Shown: positions 28,392 to 38,509, numbered from the stretch's first letter. The stretch is 64,000 bases of DNA from Sanguibacter suarezii NBRC 16159 (GCF_001552735.1 NZ_BCRT01000020.1:1-64000); one strand, 5' to 3'. Made by a program: numbers and translations. Notes: generated by a model from the sequence alone, not told the origin.

Positions 28392-29948
28392 ATGACGCAG
28401 CACGCAGGACCAGAGGCCGGGTCGTCAGCGGACCACACGGCGGCCCAGCCGGGTCGCCAGCCGCTGCCCGACGACGCACCGCAGGCGGAGCTCGATGTCT
28501 CCGCCGCGGTGCGCACCTGGCTGCCCGGGCGCCGCTGGTTCCCGGCCAAGGGCACCCAGGCGACCTTCGAACGGGTCGCCCGGGTGATGCTGCCCAGTCC
28601 CGCGCCACCTGCCCCGCTGGTCTTCATCGACGTGCTGCGGGCCCTCGGGGCAGGTCCCGAGGGCGCCCCCCTCCTCCTCCAGGTCCCGCTCGTGCTGGAG
28701 AAGGGCGCCCCCGACCCCGCTGCGGACCCCGCCCCCGCCCTCTCCGGGCTCATCGCCTACACCGAGACGACCCGCCTCTACGACGGCGCCTACCACCCCG
28801 CCTTCGTCGCGGCGTGGCTCGCGGCCGCCACCTGGTCCGCGAGCGCACCGGGCACCGCAGGCCCTCTCGACCTGCGCGGGATGCGGGTCCTCACCGGTGA
28901 GCAGTCCAACACCTCGGTGCTGCTGCCCCACGTCTGCGGGGGCTCGATGTTCAAGGTCTTCCGCTCCCTGGCCTCGGGGCAGAACCCCGACGTCGTGGTG
29001 CCGCGCGCGCTGACCGAGGTCGGGTGGGCCGGGGTGCCGGCACCGTACGCCTGGAGCGAGATCACGCTGGACGAGGCCGCGTCGGCGTCGCCGGAGCGCG
29101 AGCAGGAGCCGGGCGCTGCGGCAACGCCCGTGTGGACCTCGCACTCGGGAGTGCTGGCCGAGCTGGTCCCCGATGCCCGCGACGGCTTCGAGCTCGCCTG
29201 CGACTACGCCCGCCATGGGCGACCCTTCGACGAGCTGGCTCGCGATCTCGGGACGCAGGTCGCCGGCATGCATGCCGCGCTGCGAGCCGCCTTCCCCGAC
29301 GCCGTCGCCGAGGCGGACGTCGACTGGCTGCTCGCCGAGCTGCGCCACCGGGTGCGCAGCGCCACCGCTACGAGCCCGGCGGTGCGCGAGCGGGCCGAAG
29401 CGATCGAAGCGTTCTGGTGCCGCCTGCGGGTATCCGCCGACGACGCCGCCCACCACGGCAGGTCTCTGCCTCCCCTCCAGCGCATCCACGGCGACCTGCA
29501 CCTAGGCCAGGTGCTGCACAGCACTGCCACCGGCTGGCGGATCCTCGACTTCGAGGGCGAGCCGCTGCGGCCGTTGTCCGAGCGCACCCGCCCCGACCTG
29601 GGTGAGCGTGACGTCGCCGGGATGCTGCGGTCCTTCGACTACGCCGCTGCCGTCGGTGAGGCCGACGGCCCCCAGTGGGCGCAGGACGCCCGACGCGGAT
29701 TCCTCGAGGGGTACTACGGCGCGGCCGCTGCCCCGGCCCGCAACAGCGAGGGCCAGGAGCGGCCGTCGCTGGACGACCGCGGCGTCGTGCTGGACGCCTT
29801 CGAGCTGGACAAGGCGCTGTACGAGGTGGTCTACGAGGAGCGCAACCGCCCCGACTGGGTCACCATCCCGCTCACCGCGGTCGACCGGATCCTGTGCGCC
29901 CACCTGGCGGTCGGCCCCTCGCAGGCAGGAGACGCGGACAGGCCATGA
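28392..29948 (+). CDS. mak: Maltokinase (Mak/Pep2)
   Basis: This enzyme uses ATP to phosphorylate maltose to maltose 1-phosphate, the GlgE donor. The 518-residue protein carries the family signatures [32 protein letters not shown], the aminoglycoside-kinase-like catalytic loop [12 protein letters not shown] (Asp368), [15 protein letters not shown] and a C-terminal [29 protein letters not shown] precedes the ATG. The gap from treS is 54 bp, and the stop overlaps a 27-codon ORF as ATGA. Another common symbol is pep2. Confidence 0.94.
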   Translation: MTQHAGPEAGSSADHTAAQPGRQPLPDDAPQAELDVSAAVRTWLPGRRWFPAKGTQATFERVARVMLPSPAPPAPLVFIDVLRALGAGPEGAPLLLQVPLVLEKGAPDPAADPAPALSGLIAYTETTRLYDGAYHPAFVAAWLAAATWSASAPGTAGPLDLRGMRVLTGEQSNTSVLLPHVCGGSMFKVFRSLASGQNPDVVVPRALTEVGWAGVPAPYAWSEITLDEAASASPEREQEPGAAATPVWTSHSGVLAELVPDARDGFELACDYARHGRPFDELARDLGTQVAGMHAALRAAFPDAVAEADVDWLLAELRHRVRSATATSPAVRERAEAIEAFWCRLRVSADDAAHHGRSLPPLQRIHGDLHLGQVLHSTATGWRILDFEGEPLRPLSERTRPDLGERDVAGMLRSFDYAAAVGEADGPQWAQDARRGFLEGYYGAAAAPARNSEGQERPSLDDRGVVLDAFELDKALYEVVYEERNRPDWVTIPLTAVDRILCAHLAVGPSQAGDADRP

Positions 29949-30028
29949 CACCGGCAGGCAAGAAGTCCTGGACGCGCCGATGCGTCTGGCTGCATTGGCC
30001 CCCGCTGCGTGGAAAGGTAAGGCCATGA
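29945..30028 (+). CDS. Possible 27-residue coupled peptide between mak and glgB
   Basis: An ATG overlaps the maltokinase stop (ATGA), and the frame runs 27 codons to a TGA that overlaps the glgB ATG (again ATGA). It thus fills the gap exactly. The peptide starts [13 protein letters not shown], has three Trp, and is strongly basic. It may be a coupling ORF that passes ribosomes to glgB, a real small protein, or chance. glgB could instead start at 29980 in its own frame, which would make this ORF unnecessary. Confidence 0.35.
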   Translation: MTPAGKKSWTRRCVWLHWPPLRGKVRP

Positions 30029-32238
30029 CCGATTCGACAGTGCCACCTGCAGGTCCGCTCGCTCCGCTGCCCGTCTCACCCGACGACCTCTCGGCAGTGG
30101 CGCACGGGACCTTCCACAACCCCCACGCTGTGCTCGGTGGGCACCTGGACCCGTCAGGCTCCTCCGTGACGATCCGGGCCCGCCGCCCGCTCGCCGACGA
30201 GGTCGTGGTCATCACCCGTGACAGCGAGTACCCCGCCGTCCACGAGCAGGACGGCATCTGGGTCGCGGTCCTGCCCGTCGCCGACGCCGCGGTGCCCGAC
30301 TACCGCATCGGCGCTCGCTACGGCGAGGAGACAGCCGTCGCCGACGACCCCTACCGCTTCCTGCCCACCGTCGGGGAGATCGACCAGCACCTCTTGCGCG
30401 AGGGGCGCCACGAGGAGCTGTGGCGGGCTCTCGGCGCGAACCTCAAGACCTACCCCAGCGAGCTCGGTGAGGTGCACGGCACCGCCTTCGCGGTCTGGGC
30501 CCCCAACGCCCGTGCCGTCCGGCTGGTCGGTGACCTGAACTTCTGGGACGGCGCCTCCCACGCCATGCGGTCCCTCGGCTCGACCGGCCTGTGGGAGCTC
30601 TTCGTGCCCGGGGTGGGCGCCGGCACCCGGTACAAGTTCGAGATCCTGGGCCCGGACGGCACGTGGCACCAGAAGGCCGACCCGGTGGCGAAGGGGACCG
30701 AGATCCCGCCGGCCACCGCCTCCGTCGTCGTGCAGTCCGACTACACCTGGGCTGACCAGGACTGGATGACCGCGCGCGCCGGCAAGGACCCGCACAACGG
30801 TCCGCTGAGCATCTACGAGGTCCACCTCGGCTCGTGGCGTCAGACCCTGTCCTACCGGGACCTCGCGGTCCAGCTGACCGAGTACGTGGTGGACATGGGC
30901 TTCACCCACGTGGAGCTCATGCCGGTCGCCGAGCACCCCTTCGGTGGGTCCTGGGGCTACCAGGTGACGTCCTACTACGCCCCGACGTCGCGGTTCGGGC
31001 ACCCGGACGACTTCCGGTTCCTCGTGGACAGCCTGCACCAGGCAGGCATCGGGGTCATCCTCGACTGGGTCCCGGCGCACTTCCCCAAGGACTCCTGGGC
31101 ACTGGCCCGCTTCGACGGGACGCCCCTGTACGAGCACCCGGACCCGATGCTCGGCGAGCAGATGGACTGGGGCACCTACGTGTTCAACTTCGGCCGGGCG
31201 GAGGTGCGCAACTTCCTCGTCGCGAACGCGACGTACTGGCTCGAGGAGTTCCACGTCGACGCCCTGCGCGTGGACGCCGTGGCGTCCATGCTCTACCTCG
31301 ACTACTCCCGCGAGCACGGGCAGTGGCGCCCCAACATCCACGGCGGCCGCGAGAACCTCGAAGCCATCAGCTTCCTGCAGGAGGCCAACGCCACGGCCTA
31401 CCGGCGCAGCCCTGGGGTCATGATGATCGCCGAGGAGTCCACCGCGTGGGCCGGGGTCACCAAGCCGACCAGCGCCGGCGGCCTGGGCTTCGGCCTCAAG
31501 TGGAACATGGGGTGGATGAACGACACCCTGCGGTACCTGGCCGAGGCACCGATCAACCGCCGGTACCACCACCACGAGGTCACCTTCTCGATGGTCTACG
31601 CCTACTCCGAGCAGTTCGTCCTGCCGATCAGCCACGACGAGGTCGTCCACGGCAAGGGCTCGCTCATGCGCAAGATGCCCGGCGACGACTGGCAGCAGCT
31701 GGCCGGGGTCCGTCTGCTCTTCGCCTACCAGTGGGCGCACCCGGGCAAGCAGCTGACGTTCATGGGCAACGAGTTCGCCCAGGGCACCGAGTGGGCGGAG
31801 TCCACCAGCCTGGACTGGTACCTGCTCGACCATGCCGGCCACGTCGGTGTGCAGCGCCTGGTCCGTGACCTCAACACGCTCTACCGTGACCACCCGACCC
31901 TCTGGGCGCTGGACCACGACCCGGCAGGCTTTGAGTGGCTGGACGCCTCCGACGCCGACCACAACGTCCTGTCGTTCCTGCGCCGTGACCGCGACGGCAA
32001 CGTCATGGCAGTGCTCATCAACTTCTCCGGGGTGCCCCACGAGGGCTACCGCCTCCCGCTGCCCTCGGGCGGACGCTGGCGCGAGGTGCTCAACACCGAC
32101 GCCCCTGTCTACGGCGGGTCTGGGGTGGGCAACCTCGGCGCGGTGCAGGCCGAGGAGGTCCCGTGGACCGGGCGACCGTACTCGGTGGCGCTGCGCGTAC
32201 CTCCCCTGGGCGCGCTGTTCTTCGTCCCGGAGGACTAG
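30025..32238 (+). CDS. glgB: 1,4-alpha-glucan branching enzyme GlgB
   Basis: GlgB makes alpha-1,6 branches in the glucan built by GlgE. The 737-residue protein has two N-terminal CBM48-type domains ([42 protein letters not shown]) and a GH13_9 barrel. Nucleophile Asp417 lies in [16 protein letters not shown], Glu470 in MIAEESTAW, and the 53-residue spacing matches the mycobacterial enzyme. [15 protein letters not shown] and a C-terminal beta domain follow. AAAGG lies upstream of the ATG at 30025. It closes the glgE-treS-mak-glgB operon and is followed by a strong hairpin. Confidence 0.96.
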   Translation: MTDSTVPPAGPLAPLPVSPDDLSAVAHGTFHNPHAVLGGHLDPSGSSVTIRARRPLADEVVVITRDSEYPAVHEQDGIWVAVLPVADAAVPDYRIGARYGEETAVADDPYRFLPTVGEIDQHLLREGRHEELWRALGANLKTYPSELGEVHGTAFAVWAPNARAVRLVGDLNFWDGASHAMRSLGSTGLWELFVPGVGAGTRYKFEILGPDGTWHQKADPVAKGTEIPPATASVVVQSDYTWADQDWMTARAGKDPHNGPLSIYEVHLGSWRQTLSYRDLAVQLTEYVVDMGFTHVELMPVAEHPFGGSWGYQVTSYYAPTSRFGHPDDFRFLVDSLHQAGIGVILDWVPAHFPKDSWALARFDGTPLYEHPDPMLGEQMDWGTYVFNFGRAEVRNFLVANATYWLEEFHVDALRVDAVASMLYLDYSREHGQWRPNIHGGRENLEAISFLQEANATAYRRSPGVMMIAEESTAWAGVTKPTSAGGLGFGLKWNMGWMNDTLRYLAEAPINRRYHHHEVTFSMVYAYSEQFVLPISHDEVVHGKGSLMRKMPGDDWQQLAGVRLLFAYQWAHPGKQLTFMGNEFAQGTEWAESTSLDWYLLDHAGHVGVQRLVRDLNTLYRDHPTLWALDHDPAGFEWLDASDADHNVLSFLRRDRDGNVMAVLINFSGVPHEGYRLPLPSGGRWREVLNTDAPVYGGSGVGNLGAVQAEEVPWTGRPYSVALRVPPLGALFFVPED

Positions 32239-32282
32239 CTGGACCCGTCCGGCCGCAGGCTGGGCTGGTGAGACGACTGGTA

Positions 32283-32334
32283 CTGAACGACCGAGGCGGT
32301 CGGCCCGTAGGGGCCGACCGCCTCGGTCGTTCAG
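32283..32334. terminator. Strong bidirectional terminator after glgB
   Basis: A perfect 24-bp inverted repeat (starting CTGAACGACCGAGGCGG) with loop GTAG lies between the convergent glgB and thioredoxin-like genes. Confidence 0.85.
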
Positions 32335-32361
32335 CGCTGGGCGCGGGTGTCGCGGACGAGG

Positions 32362-33303
32362 TCAGTACAGCGCGGTCATCAGCGCGCGGCGGGCCGGGGC
32401 GACGCGCGGGTCCTGCGCACCGAGCAGGTCGAAGTACTCCACGAGACGCTTGCGCAGCACCTCACGGTCGGGGGCGTCCGGGACGAGCTCGATGAGCCGG
32501 CTGAGGGCGTCCTCCACCTTCCCACCGAGCAGGTCCATGTCAGCGACGGCGAGCTGGGCGTCGATGTCGCCAGGGTTGTCCGCCGCAGCCTTGCGCACCG
32601 CCGCCAGGTCCGCGTCGTGCGTGCGCAGCAAGAGCCGCGCCTGGGCCAGGCCCGCCGTCGCCAGCTGGTCGCGGGGGTCCTCGCGCAGCGCCTGCTCGTA
32701 GGCGGCGACCGCGGTGGGCAGGTCGTCGGCCTCGATCGCGTCGAAGGCCTTCTGGTGCAGCGGGGGCAGCTCGGGCTCCGGCTCGGGCAGGTCCGCCCCG
32801 GTCGCGGCCGCGCCGTCGTAGGACTCCAGCACACCGGTCACGCCGTTGGCCGCGGCAGCCGCGAGGAGCTCCTCGAGCACACCGCGGATCTGCTCGGCCT
32901 CGGCGACGCCCTGGAAGAGGGGAACCGGCTGCTGGGCGAGGATCGCGACCACCGTGGGGAAGGCGTCGACCTGGAAGGCCTGCGCGATCTGGGGGTAGTC
33001 CACCACGCTGATGCGGGCCAGCAGGAAGCGGCCGCCGTACTCCTGGGTGAGCTCACCCAGGGTCGTGGCGAGCTTGGCGTTCTCGGCGTCGGTCGGCAGC
33101 CACAGCAGCGCGATGACCGGCACCTTCGCCGACTGCTGGACGACCGAGGGGAACATCTCGTCGGTGATGTCCACGACGAAGCCGCCGGCCGCGGGCGCAC
33201 CGCCGGGAGCGCCGGGCGGCGGCGCTGCCGGCCGCCCGAAGGAGGACAGGTCCACGGCGCCGCGGACGTCGAACGGGGAACCAGGTGCACCAGGTTGACT
33301 CAT
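32362..33303 (-). CDS. Thioredoxin-fold/TPR protein (YbbN/CnoX-like) without CXXC
   Basis: This 313-residue protein has a Pro/Gly/Ala-rich N-terminus, a thioredoxin-like domain (FVVDITDEMFPSVVQQSAKVPVIALLWLPTDAENAK, continuing to FQVDAFPTVVAIL with the cis-Pro region) and C-terminal TPR-like helices (AVAAYEQALREDPRDQLA). Where thioredoxins have WCGPC it reads LWLPTDAEN, so it cannot do dithiol exchange. YbbN-type proteins act as co-chaperones, and actinobacterial ones commonly lose the cysteines. The ATG at 33303 has AGGA upstream. The long frame before it overlaps the lipoprotein gene and is not used. Confidence 0.88.
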   Translation of the reverse strand: MSQPGAPGSPFDVRGAVDLSSFGRPAAPPPGAPGGAPAAGGFVVDITDEMFPSVVQQSAKVPVIALLWLPTDAENAKLATTLGELTQEYGGRFLLARISVVDYPQIAQAFQVDAFPTVVAILAQQPVPLFQGVAEAEQIRGVLEELLAAAAANGVTGVLESYDGAAATGADLPEPEPELPPLHQKAFDAIEADDLPTAVAAYEQALREDPRDQLATAGLAQARLLLRTHDADLAAVRKAAADNPGDIDAQLAVADMDLLGGKVEDALSRLIELVPDAPDREVLRKRLVEYFDLLGAQDPRVAPARRALMTALY

Positions 33304-33382
33304 GGGTCCTATCTTTCCATCTGCAGCGCCCGGACGTGCGCTGTGGCCTGCGGAGCGTCGCGCGGATCGCCGGCGGCTAGGG

Positions 33383-34375
33383 TCAGGGGATGGAGGCCGA
33401 GGTGATGAGGATCTCGCTGCCGAGGACCGAGAGCCCCGTCTCGCCGCCGGCCGGAGGGATGTAGATCCCCACGAGCCCCGTGCGTCCCACGGTGAGCGAG
33501 TTGCTCGCCGTCGCACCGCCGAGGAAGGCCTGCTCCGTCGGTGACGGGGAGATCTTGGCGCTCTCCTCACCCTGGAGCGTCTCGGTGGAGGAGAGCTCCC
33601 CGACCACGAGCGCCCCGCCGTCGGAGGTGCGCAGCGTCTGCAGGGCGCCGTCCACCGGGGAGAACTGCAAGGAGTACGTGCCCTCGATCTCGGTCGCGGA
33701 GGCGCTCCGCTTCTCGCGCTGTGCCGCCATCTGCTCGCGCAGCGGGTCGCTGGCGAACTCCGCGGCATAGGGCGAGGCGTCCCCGTTCGTCAGCACGTCG
33801 GCGTAGTGCGCGATCGCATCGGCCGGCGTCAGAGCCAGCGAGGCGTCGTCCGGGGGCACCGCCTCGGTGCCGATGTCCGTCGCCGGGAAGGCAGGCAGCG
33901 TGACGCCCGGGAACAGCCGGATCCAGCCCCACAGCTTGTACTGGTCGCGGGGGGCGGCCTGCTCGGTGACGAGCAGGCGGTCGGTCTGCAGGTTCTGCGG
34001 GCGCACGCTGGCGGCGAAGGTCGTGCGAGGCCACGTCTGCGTGGTGGGCAGCACCTCGGACTGGACCTCGGTGGGGATCTCGGTGATGGCGTCCGCGTTG
34101 CCGGTCGAGCTCGCCACCGTGAACTCCGCGGTGCGCAGGGCCAGCGCGGGACCGCTGAGGCGCACCTGGAGCGCAGCCGGGTCCAAGGTCTCCGACGCCG
34201 CGGTGAGGGTCTCCCCGATCGCGGTGAGGATCGAGGTGTCCTGCTCGACGGTCAGCATGACCGGCGGCTCGGCCGGCGGGGGGTCGACGTGCACCTCAGG
34301 CAGCGCCGGGCTGCACGCGGACAGCACCAGGAACCCGGCGGTTCCCAGCACCAGTGCGGGAGTCAGGCGACGCAT
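33383..34375 (-). CDS. Secreted lipoprotein of unknown function
   Basis: This 330-residue protein has a lipoprotein signal (MRRLTPALVLGTAGFLVLSAC; Cys about residue 21). The mature part contains no enzyme motif I recognise; WGWIRLFPGVTLPAFPATDIG and DGGALVVGELSSTETLQ are the most distinctive stretches. The ATG at 34375 overlaps the stop of the membrane protein gene as TGATG and has GGAAGGAC before it. The two genes form one operon, so the lipoprotein probably works with the membrane protein at the cell surface. Upstream in-frame codons are a shadow of that gene. Confidence 0.82.
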   Translation of the reverse strand: MRRLTPALVLGTAGFLVLSACSPALPEVHVDPPPAEPPVMLTVEQDTSILTAIGETLTAASETLDPAALQVRLSGPALALRTAEFTVASSTGNADAITEIPTEVQSEVLPTTQTWPRTTFAASVRPQNLQTDRLLVTEQAAPRDQYKLWGWIRLFPGVTLPAFPATDIGTEAVPPDDASLALTPADAIAHYADVLTNGDASPYAAEFASDPLREQMAAQREKRSASATEIEGTYSLQFSPVDGALQTLRTSDGGALVVGELSSTETLQGEESAKISPSPTEQAFLGGATASNSLTVGRTGLVGIYIPPAGGETGLSVLGSEILITSASIP

Positions 34376-35655
34376 CAGTGTCCTTCCGTCGTCGTCGTGT
34401 TGTTCTGCGGGGCCGAGCCGTCCGTGGGGTGCAGGCTCGGCGTCGTCGGCTCCTCGGCGGAGTCCGGGCGCACGCCCCAGGCCTGGCGCCAGCTGGAGCC
34501 GGAGGTCGATGCGCTGCCCTCGGGCAGCCATACCGGACGTGCCGGGTCGGCGGGCGCGGGGGTCGGGGTCTGCGCAGGCGTGTCCTGCTTCTTCACCGTC
34601 GGGATGGCGCCGGTCCACGGCCACGCTCGCTTGGTCCGGCGAGCCGCGGCGTTGACCTCTTCCAGGCGAGCGGCCTCGTCCCGGGCAGCCTGCTCGCGCA
34701 GCTCACGGCGGGTCAGGCCGGTGCGGGTCTCCTCCACGGCCGTCGTGCCCACGGCGCCACCAGCGGCGCTCGTGCCCACGGCCGCGCCCCTGCCGGGCAC
34801 GGTGGCGGTCCGGGCGGCGGGCTCGCCGTCGGCGTCGCCGATCGTGGTGGCCGGGGAGTCAGGGCCGGTTCGCGGTCCCGAGCTGTTGGTCGGGGTGGCG
34901 GGCCGTCCGCGCTGGGACCGGTAGGTGAGGAAGCCGTAGACGCCGCCGGCGATGATGAGGAGCACGCCGAGGGCGATGCCCGGCCACATCCAGGGCGTGG
35001 AGACCGTGCGCGGCCAGGAGAGCGTGAGCTCGGGAGTCTCGGCGTTCTCGCCGACCGCTGCCACGAGCAGCACGCGGTCGCTCGAGGAGGCGTCCCACTC
35101 CATGGAGGCCGTTCCCGAGCCGACTGCGCTCGCCAGCCACATGTCTGACCCTTGCGGGTCGGGCTGCACGGCGGGGGGCGCGTCCGCGGGTGCCTCTTCG
35201 GCGGGGGCTTCTTCTGCGGGTGCTTCGTCCGCGGGGGCATCCTCTGCAGGGGCCCCCTCCGCAGGAGCTTCCTCGGTGGGCTCCGCAGGAGCGTCCTCGC
35301 TCGGTTCCGCGCTGGGCTCGCCGGCGTCGTCGGTGGTGACCGTCAACGACTCCCAGCTCGCCGGTCCGGTGACGAGGAGGGCGGGGCTGTCCCCGATCCA
35401 GCCGGTGACGTCCACCTCGCGGCCGATCGCCAGGACGACCGTGGCATCCGGGGACGAGGACGCAGAGATGGTCACCGAGTCGTCGACAAGACCGAGCACC
35501 CCGGGCGCCGTCGCGAGCAACGTGGACCCGCTCTGGGTGCCGGTGGTCATGACCACGGTGTCGCTCGGTCGCCAGACCGTCCCGGAAGCGACCGAGAGCC
35601 CGGCGATGACCAAGCCCACGAGCACGAGGCTGGCCGTCACTATTTTGTGGAGCAC
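34375..35655 (-). CDS. Two-helix membrane protein with acidic Pro/Ala repeat, unknown function
   Basis: This 426-residue protein has an N-terminal signal-anchor (LVLVGLVIAGLSVASG) and an extracellular domain (VVMTTGTQSGSTLLAT). A low-complexity EEAPAEGAPAEDAP-type stretch follows (about residues 115-160), then a second helix (WMWPGIALGVLLIIAGGVYGFL) and a cytosolic tail rich in Arg, Thr and Pro. GTG at 35655 with GAAGGGAA upstream is the start. It is first in a two-gene operon with the lipoprotein. I do not recognise the family; the layout suggests an envelope sensor or scaffold near the DivIVA-like gene, which is transcribed away from it. Confidence 0.82.
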   Translation of the reverse strand: MLHKIVTASLVLVGLVIAGLSVASGTVWRPSDTVVMTTGTQSGSTLLATAPGVLGLVDDSVTISASSSPDATVVLAIGREVDVTGWIGDSPALLVTGPASWESLTVTTDDAGEPSAEPSEDAPAEPTEEAPAEGAPAEDAPADEAPAEEAPAEEAPADAPPAVQPDPQGSDMWLASAVGSGTASMEWDASSSDRVLLVAAVGENAETPELTLSWPRTVSTPWMWPGIALGVLLIIAGGVYGFLTYRSQRGRPATPTNSSGPRTGPDSPATTIGDADGEPAARTATVPGRGAAVGTSAAGGAVGTTAVEETRTGLTRRELREQAARDEAARLEEVNAAARRTKRAWPWTGAIPTVKKQDTPAQTPTPAPADPARPVWLPEGSASTSGSSWRQAWGVRPDSAEEPTTPSLHPTDGSAPQNNTTTTEGH

Positions 35656-35685
35656 CGACTGTTCCCTTCGACTGCGGGCTTCAAG

Positions 35686-35700
35686 CCTATCGTCGATAGG
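35686..35700. promoter_or_regulatory. Perfect 15-bp palindrome upstream of the membrane protein gene
   Basis: CCTATCGTCGATAGG reads as a 7-1-7 palindrome 31 bp upstream of the GTG at 35655. Read leftward it contains TAGGCT-like -10 sequence at its edge, so a regulator binding here could block transcription. The rest of 35656-35907 shows nothing firm. Confidence 0.4.
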
Positions 35701-35907
35701 GTCCGGCAGAACCGCCCTTGCCCATCAAAACGTTCATATCGGGCTTGCGGGACCCGGCGCGCTCCGCGTCGTCCCGAGCCGTTAGGCTGAGGCACACGGT
35801 GGCGGATCCCTTGTCACAGCGACGTATCCATGCTTCTCGACGCGGACCCGACCCCCCATGTGAATGTTCGGTGGAGCATGCTCAACCCCTGACCACGGAG
35901 GCTAGTT

Positions 35908-38067
35908 GTGTCCGACGATCGTCCGATCTTCCCTGTCGTGATGCGCGGCTACGACCGAACGCAGGTCGACGGGCGCATCCAGTCCCTCGAGGCGACCCTT
36001 GCCAGGACGGCCGCCGAGAGCGAGGCTCTGGCAGCCCACGTGCGCCAGGTGACCTCCGACCTGGAGGCGGCTCAGGAGAAGCTCCGCGAGACCGAGCGTC
36101 CGTCCTACTCCGGCCTCGGTTCACGGATCGAGCAGCTCATGCGGACGGCTGAGGAGCAGTCCACAGACGTCATGTCGCAGGCGAACACCCACGCCGAAGA
36201 GGTCGTGGGCCGGGCCAAGTCCACCGCCGGGCAGATCAAGTCGCGGGCCGAGAACGAGGCGGCAGAGATCCTCGCCGCCGCTCGCCGCGAGGCAGAAGAG
36301 GTGCGGTCCGCCGCGGCCAACGAGGCGGAGACCACGACCGTCTCGGCCGAGCGCCGCGCTGAAGAGCTCGTCGGCTCCGCCGAGCGTGAGGCCGCCCGGA
36401 TCCAGACCGCGATCATCACCGAGGGCACGGAGCGACGCACCGCCCTGGAACGGGAGCTGGGCACGCTGCGCGCGTCCACCGAGCGGGAGATCACCGAGCT
36501 GCGCGTGACCACCGAGCGCGACGCCCAGGCCCTGCGCACCTCGACCGAGACCTGGGCCACGACCGAGCGCGAAGAAGCGGAGCGGTATGCCCGCGAGCTG
36601 CGCCAGTCGGCCGACGCCTACACCACCGAGCTGCGTCACCGCACCGAGACCGAGACGGCAGCAGCCCGCACCGCCGCCGACGAGTACAGCGCCCAGGTCC
36701 GCGCGTCCGCGACGCGGGAGACCGACGAGCTGCGCCAGCGCACCGAGTCCGACGCCGCCACCATGCGCGCCGCGGCGCAGCAGGAGGTCGACGCACGTCG
36801 TGCAGAGCTGAACCGCGAGCTCTCCTCCGTGCGCCAGGCCGCCGAGGCTGAGATCGCCGCGCTGCGAGCCGGCGTCGAGCAGGAGCTCCAGTCCTTGCGA
36901 CTGGAGACCGAGCACGACCTCGACGAGCTGCGGACCACGACCGAGCGCACCACGAGCGACCAGCTCACCACGGCGAACCTCGAGGCCACCCACCTGGTCG
37001 AGAGCGCAGCCCGGGAGGCCGCCGAGCTGCGCGACCTCGCCGCCCGCGAGACCACCCAGCAGCGCGAGAGCTCCGACCGGGAGACCACTGAGCTGCGCGA
37101 GCAGACCAGCGTCGACGCCGCCAAGCTCATCTCCGACGCCAAGCGCGAGGCCGAGGAGCTGCTCTCGGCCGCCCGCACCGAGTCCGCGCGGATGCTGGAC
37201 ATCGCTCGCGAGACCCTGGCCCAGGCAGAGCTGGACATCGCCGCCAAGCACGAGGAAGCCCAGCTGGCTGCGAGCGAGCTGCACGCCCGGAGCAAGGCCA
37301 AGACCGACCAGCTGCTCAGCGACGCCGAGAGGCACGCGGCCGAGGCCGAGAACCGCGCAGCCGAGGCCCTCGCGACCTTCGAGCAGATCCGCAAGGACAG
37401 CGACGCCTTCGCCAAGGAGTCCGCTGAGGCTGCCCGCATCGCCGCAGAGACGATCACCGCCTCCTCGCGCGAGCAGGCCGAGCAGACGATCAGCGACTCG
37501 TTGATCGAGGCCGAGCGCGAGCGCAGCGCCGCCCAGCGCCAGGTCGAGGACCTCAACCGTCAGCGCGAGTCCATCACCACCTACCTCGACGAGCTGCGCA
37601 CGCTGCTCGGCGCGGAGGCGATCCCGAGCGCGTCGACCCTGGAGAAGGCAGCAGCCGTCGAGGAGTCCTTCGTCGCTGCGACCTCGGGCACCGCACAGCC
37701 GAAGACCAAGAAGTCGCGTCCCGCGCCGTTGTCCGCGCAGGGCACCCCGGCTCAGCAGGCCCGCAAGGCGGCCTCCGGCAAGAGCGGCGCCCGCCCGGCG
37801 CCGCTGGCAGCGTCGGGCGCAGCAGCAGAGGCGTCCGGCCCGGCAGCGCAGGCGTCCGGCCCGGCCGACGCCCCCGCCGGCGACGCTCCCGCAGCTGAGC
37901 CGGCCCAGAAGGACGCGGAGCAGGGCACGGCACAGCAGGACTCGTCCTCGCCGGAGAAGACGGCGCAGGAGACGACGGCACAGGAGACGACCACGCCGGA
38001 GCCCGCCGCCGCGACCGAGGGTCAGCAGGCCGACGACGACCGCGCCGAGGCTCCTGAGGCGCTCTGA
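35908..38067 (+). CDS. Large DivIVA-like coiled-coil protein
   Basis: This 719-residue protein opens with a DivIVA-type membrane-targeting region (PIFPVVMRGYDRTQVDGRIQ), then a coiled coil to about residue 570. It is full of near-repeats such as TEREITELRVTTERDAQALR and AEAEIAALRAGVEQEL. The tail of about 130 residues is Ala/Pro/Gln-rich and disordered. Its build recalls the Streptomyces polarity proteins DivIVA and Scy, cytoskeletal organisers of growth and septation. GTG at 35908 follows a good GGAGG. A small conserved gene follows 5 bp later. A role in organising cell poles or septa is inference from family. Confidence 0.85.
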   Translation: MSDDRPIFPVVMRGYDRTQVDGRIQSLEATLARTAAESEALAAHVRQVTSDLEAAQEKLRETERPSYSGLGSRIEQLMRTAEEQSTDVMSQANTHAEEVVGRAKSTAGQIKSRAENEAAEILAAARREAEEVRSAAANEAETTTVSAERRAEELVGSAEREAARIQTAIITEGTERRTALERELGTLRASTEREITELRVTTERDAQALRTSTETWATTEREEAERYARELRQSADAYTTELRHRTETETAAARTAADEYSAQVRASATRETDELRQRTESDAATMRAAAQQEVDARRAELNRELSSVRQAAEAEIAALRAGVEQELQSLRLETEHDLDELRTTTERTTSDQLTTANLEATHLVESAAREAAELRDLAARETTQQRESSDRETTELREQTSVDAAKLISDAKREAEELLSAARTESARMLDIARETLAQAELDIAAKHEEAQLAASELHARSKAKTDQLLSDAERHAAEAENRAAEALATFEQIRKDSDAFAKESAEAARIAAETITASSREQAEQTISDSLIEAERERSAAQRQVEDLNRQRESITTYLDELRTLLGAEAIPSASTLEKAAAVEESFVAATSGTAQPKTKKSRPAPLSAQGTPAQQARKAASGKSGARPAPLAASGAAAEASGPAAQASGPADAPAGDAPAAEPAQKDAEQGTAQQDSSSPEKTAQETTAQETTTPEPAAATEGQQADDDRAEAPEAL

Positions 38068-38072
38068 GCATC

Positions 38073-38507
38073 ATGGGTGAGAGCACCTCTGCCAGCGACT
38101 GGCGCCGCGAGGCCTCCCAGAACGCCGCGCACCAGCGCGCCGAGCTGGAACGCAAGCGTCAGGCGCAGTCCGACCAGGCCCGGGCGATGATCGCCGACTT
38201 CGTCCGCGCGGCCCAGGCCGCGGGGGTGCCCACCCAGCGCTTCACCGCTCGCAGCTACGGCGGGCGCACGACGTACCGGACCTCGGTCCACGGCTGGTAC
38301 CTGCGCAAGAACGCCAGCGTCGGCGTGGGGACGGACGGTGAGTTCTACATCCTCACCGTCCAGGGCTCGCTCATGGAGCGCCTGCGCGGGGCGCAGCTCA
38401 CCCCGAGCGATCCCCCGCTCGTGCTCGGCCAGGGCGCCCGCGACGGGGAGTCGATCGACCTGCGTGAGGCGCTCGACCGCGCCCTGCACCCGGAACGACC
38501 CGCCTGA
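38073..38507 (+). CDS. Conserved small actinobacterial protein, function unknown
   Basis: This 144-residue soluble protein has a charged helical N-terminus (ASDWRREASQNAAHQRAELERKRQ) and a compact beta-rich C-terminal half (TTYRTSVHGWYLRKNASVGVGTDGEFYIL). It lies 5 bp after the coiled-coil gene and is surely co-transcribed with it. No known motif is seen. The N-terminal helix could pair with the coiled-coil partner, but that is speculation. Confidence 0.8.
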   Translation: MGESTSASDWRREASQNAAHQRAELERKRQAQSDQARAMIADFVRAAQAAGVPTQRFTARSYGGRTTYRTSVHGWYLRKNASVGVGTDGEFYILTVQGSLMERLRGAQLTPSDPPLVLGQGARDGESIDLREALDRALHPERPA

Positions 38508-38509
38508 AC

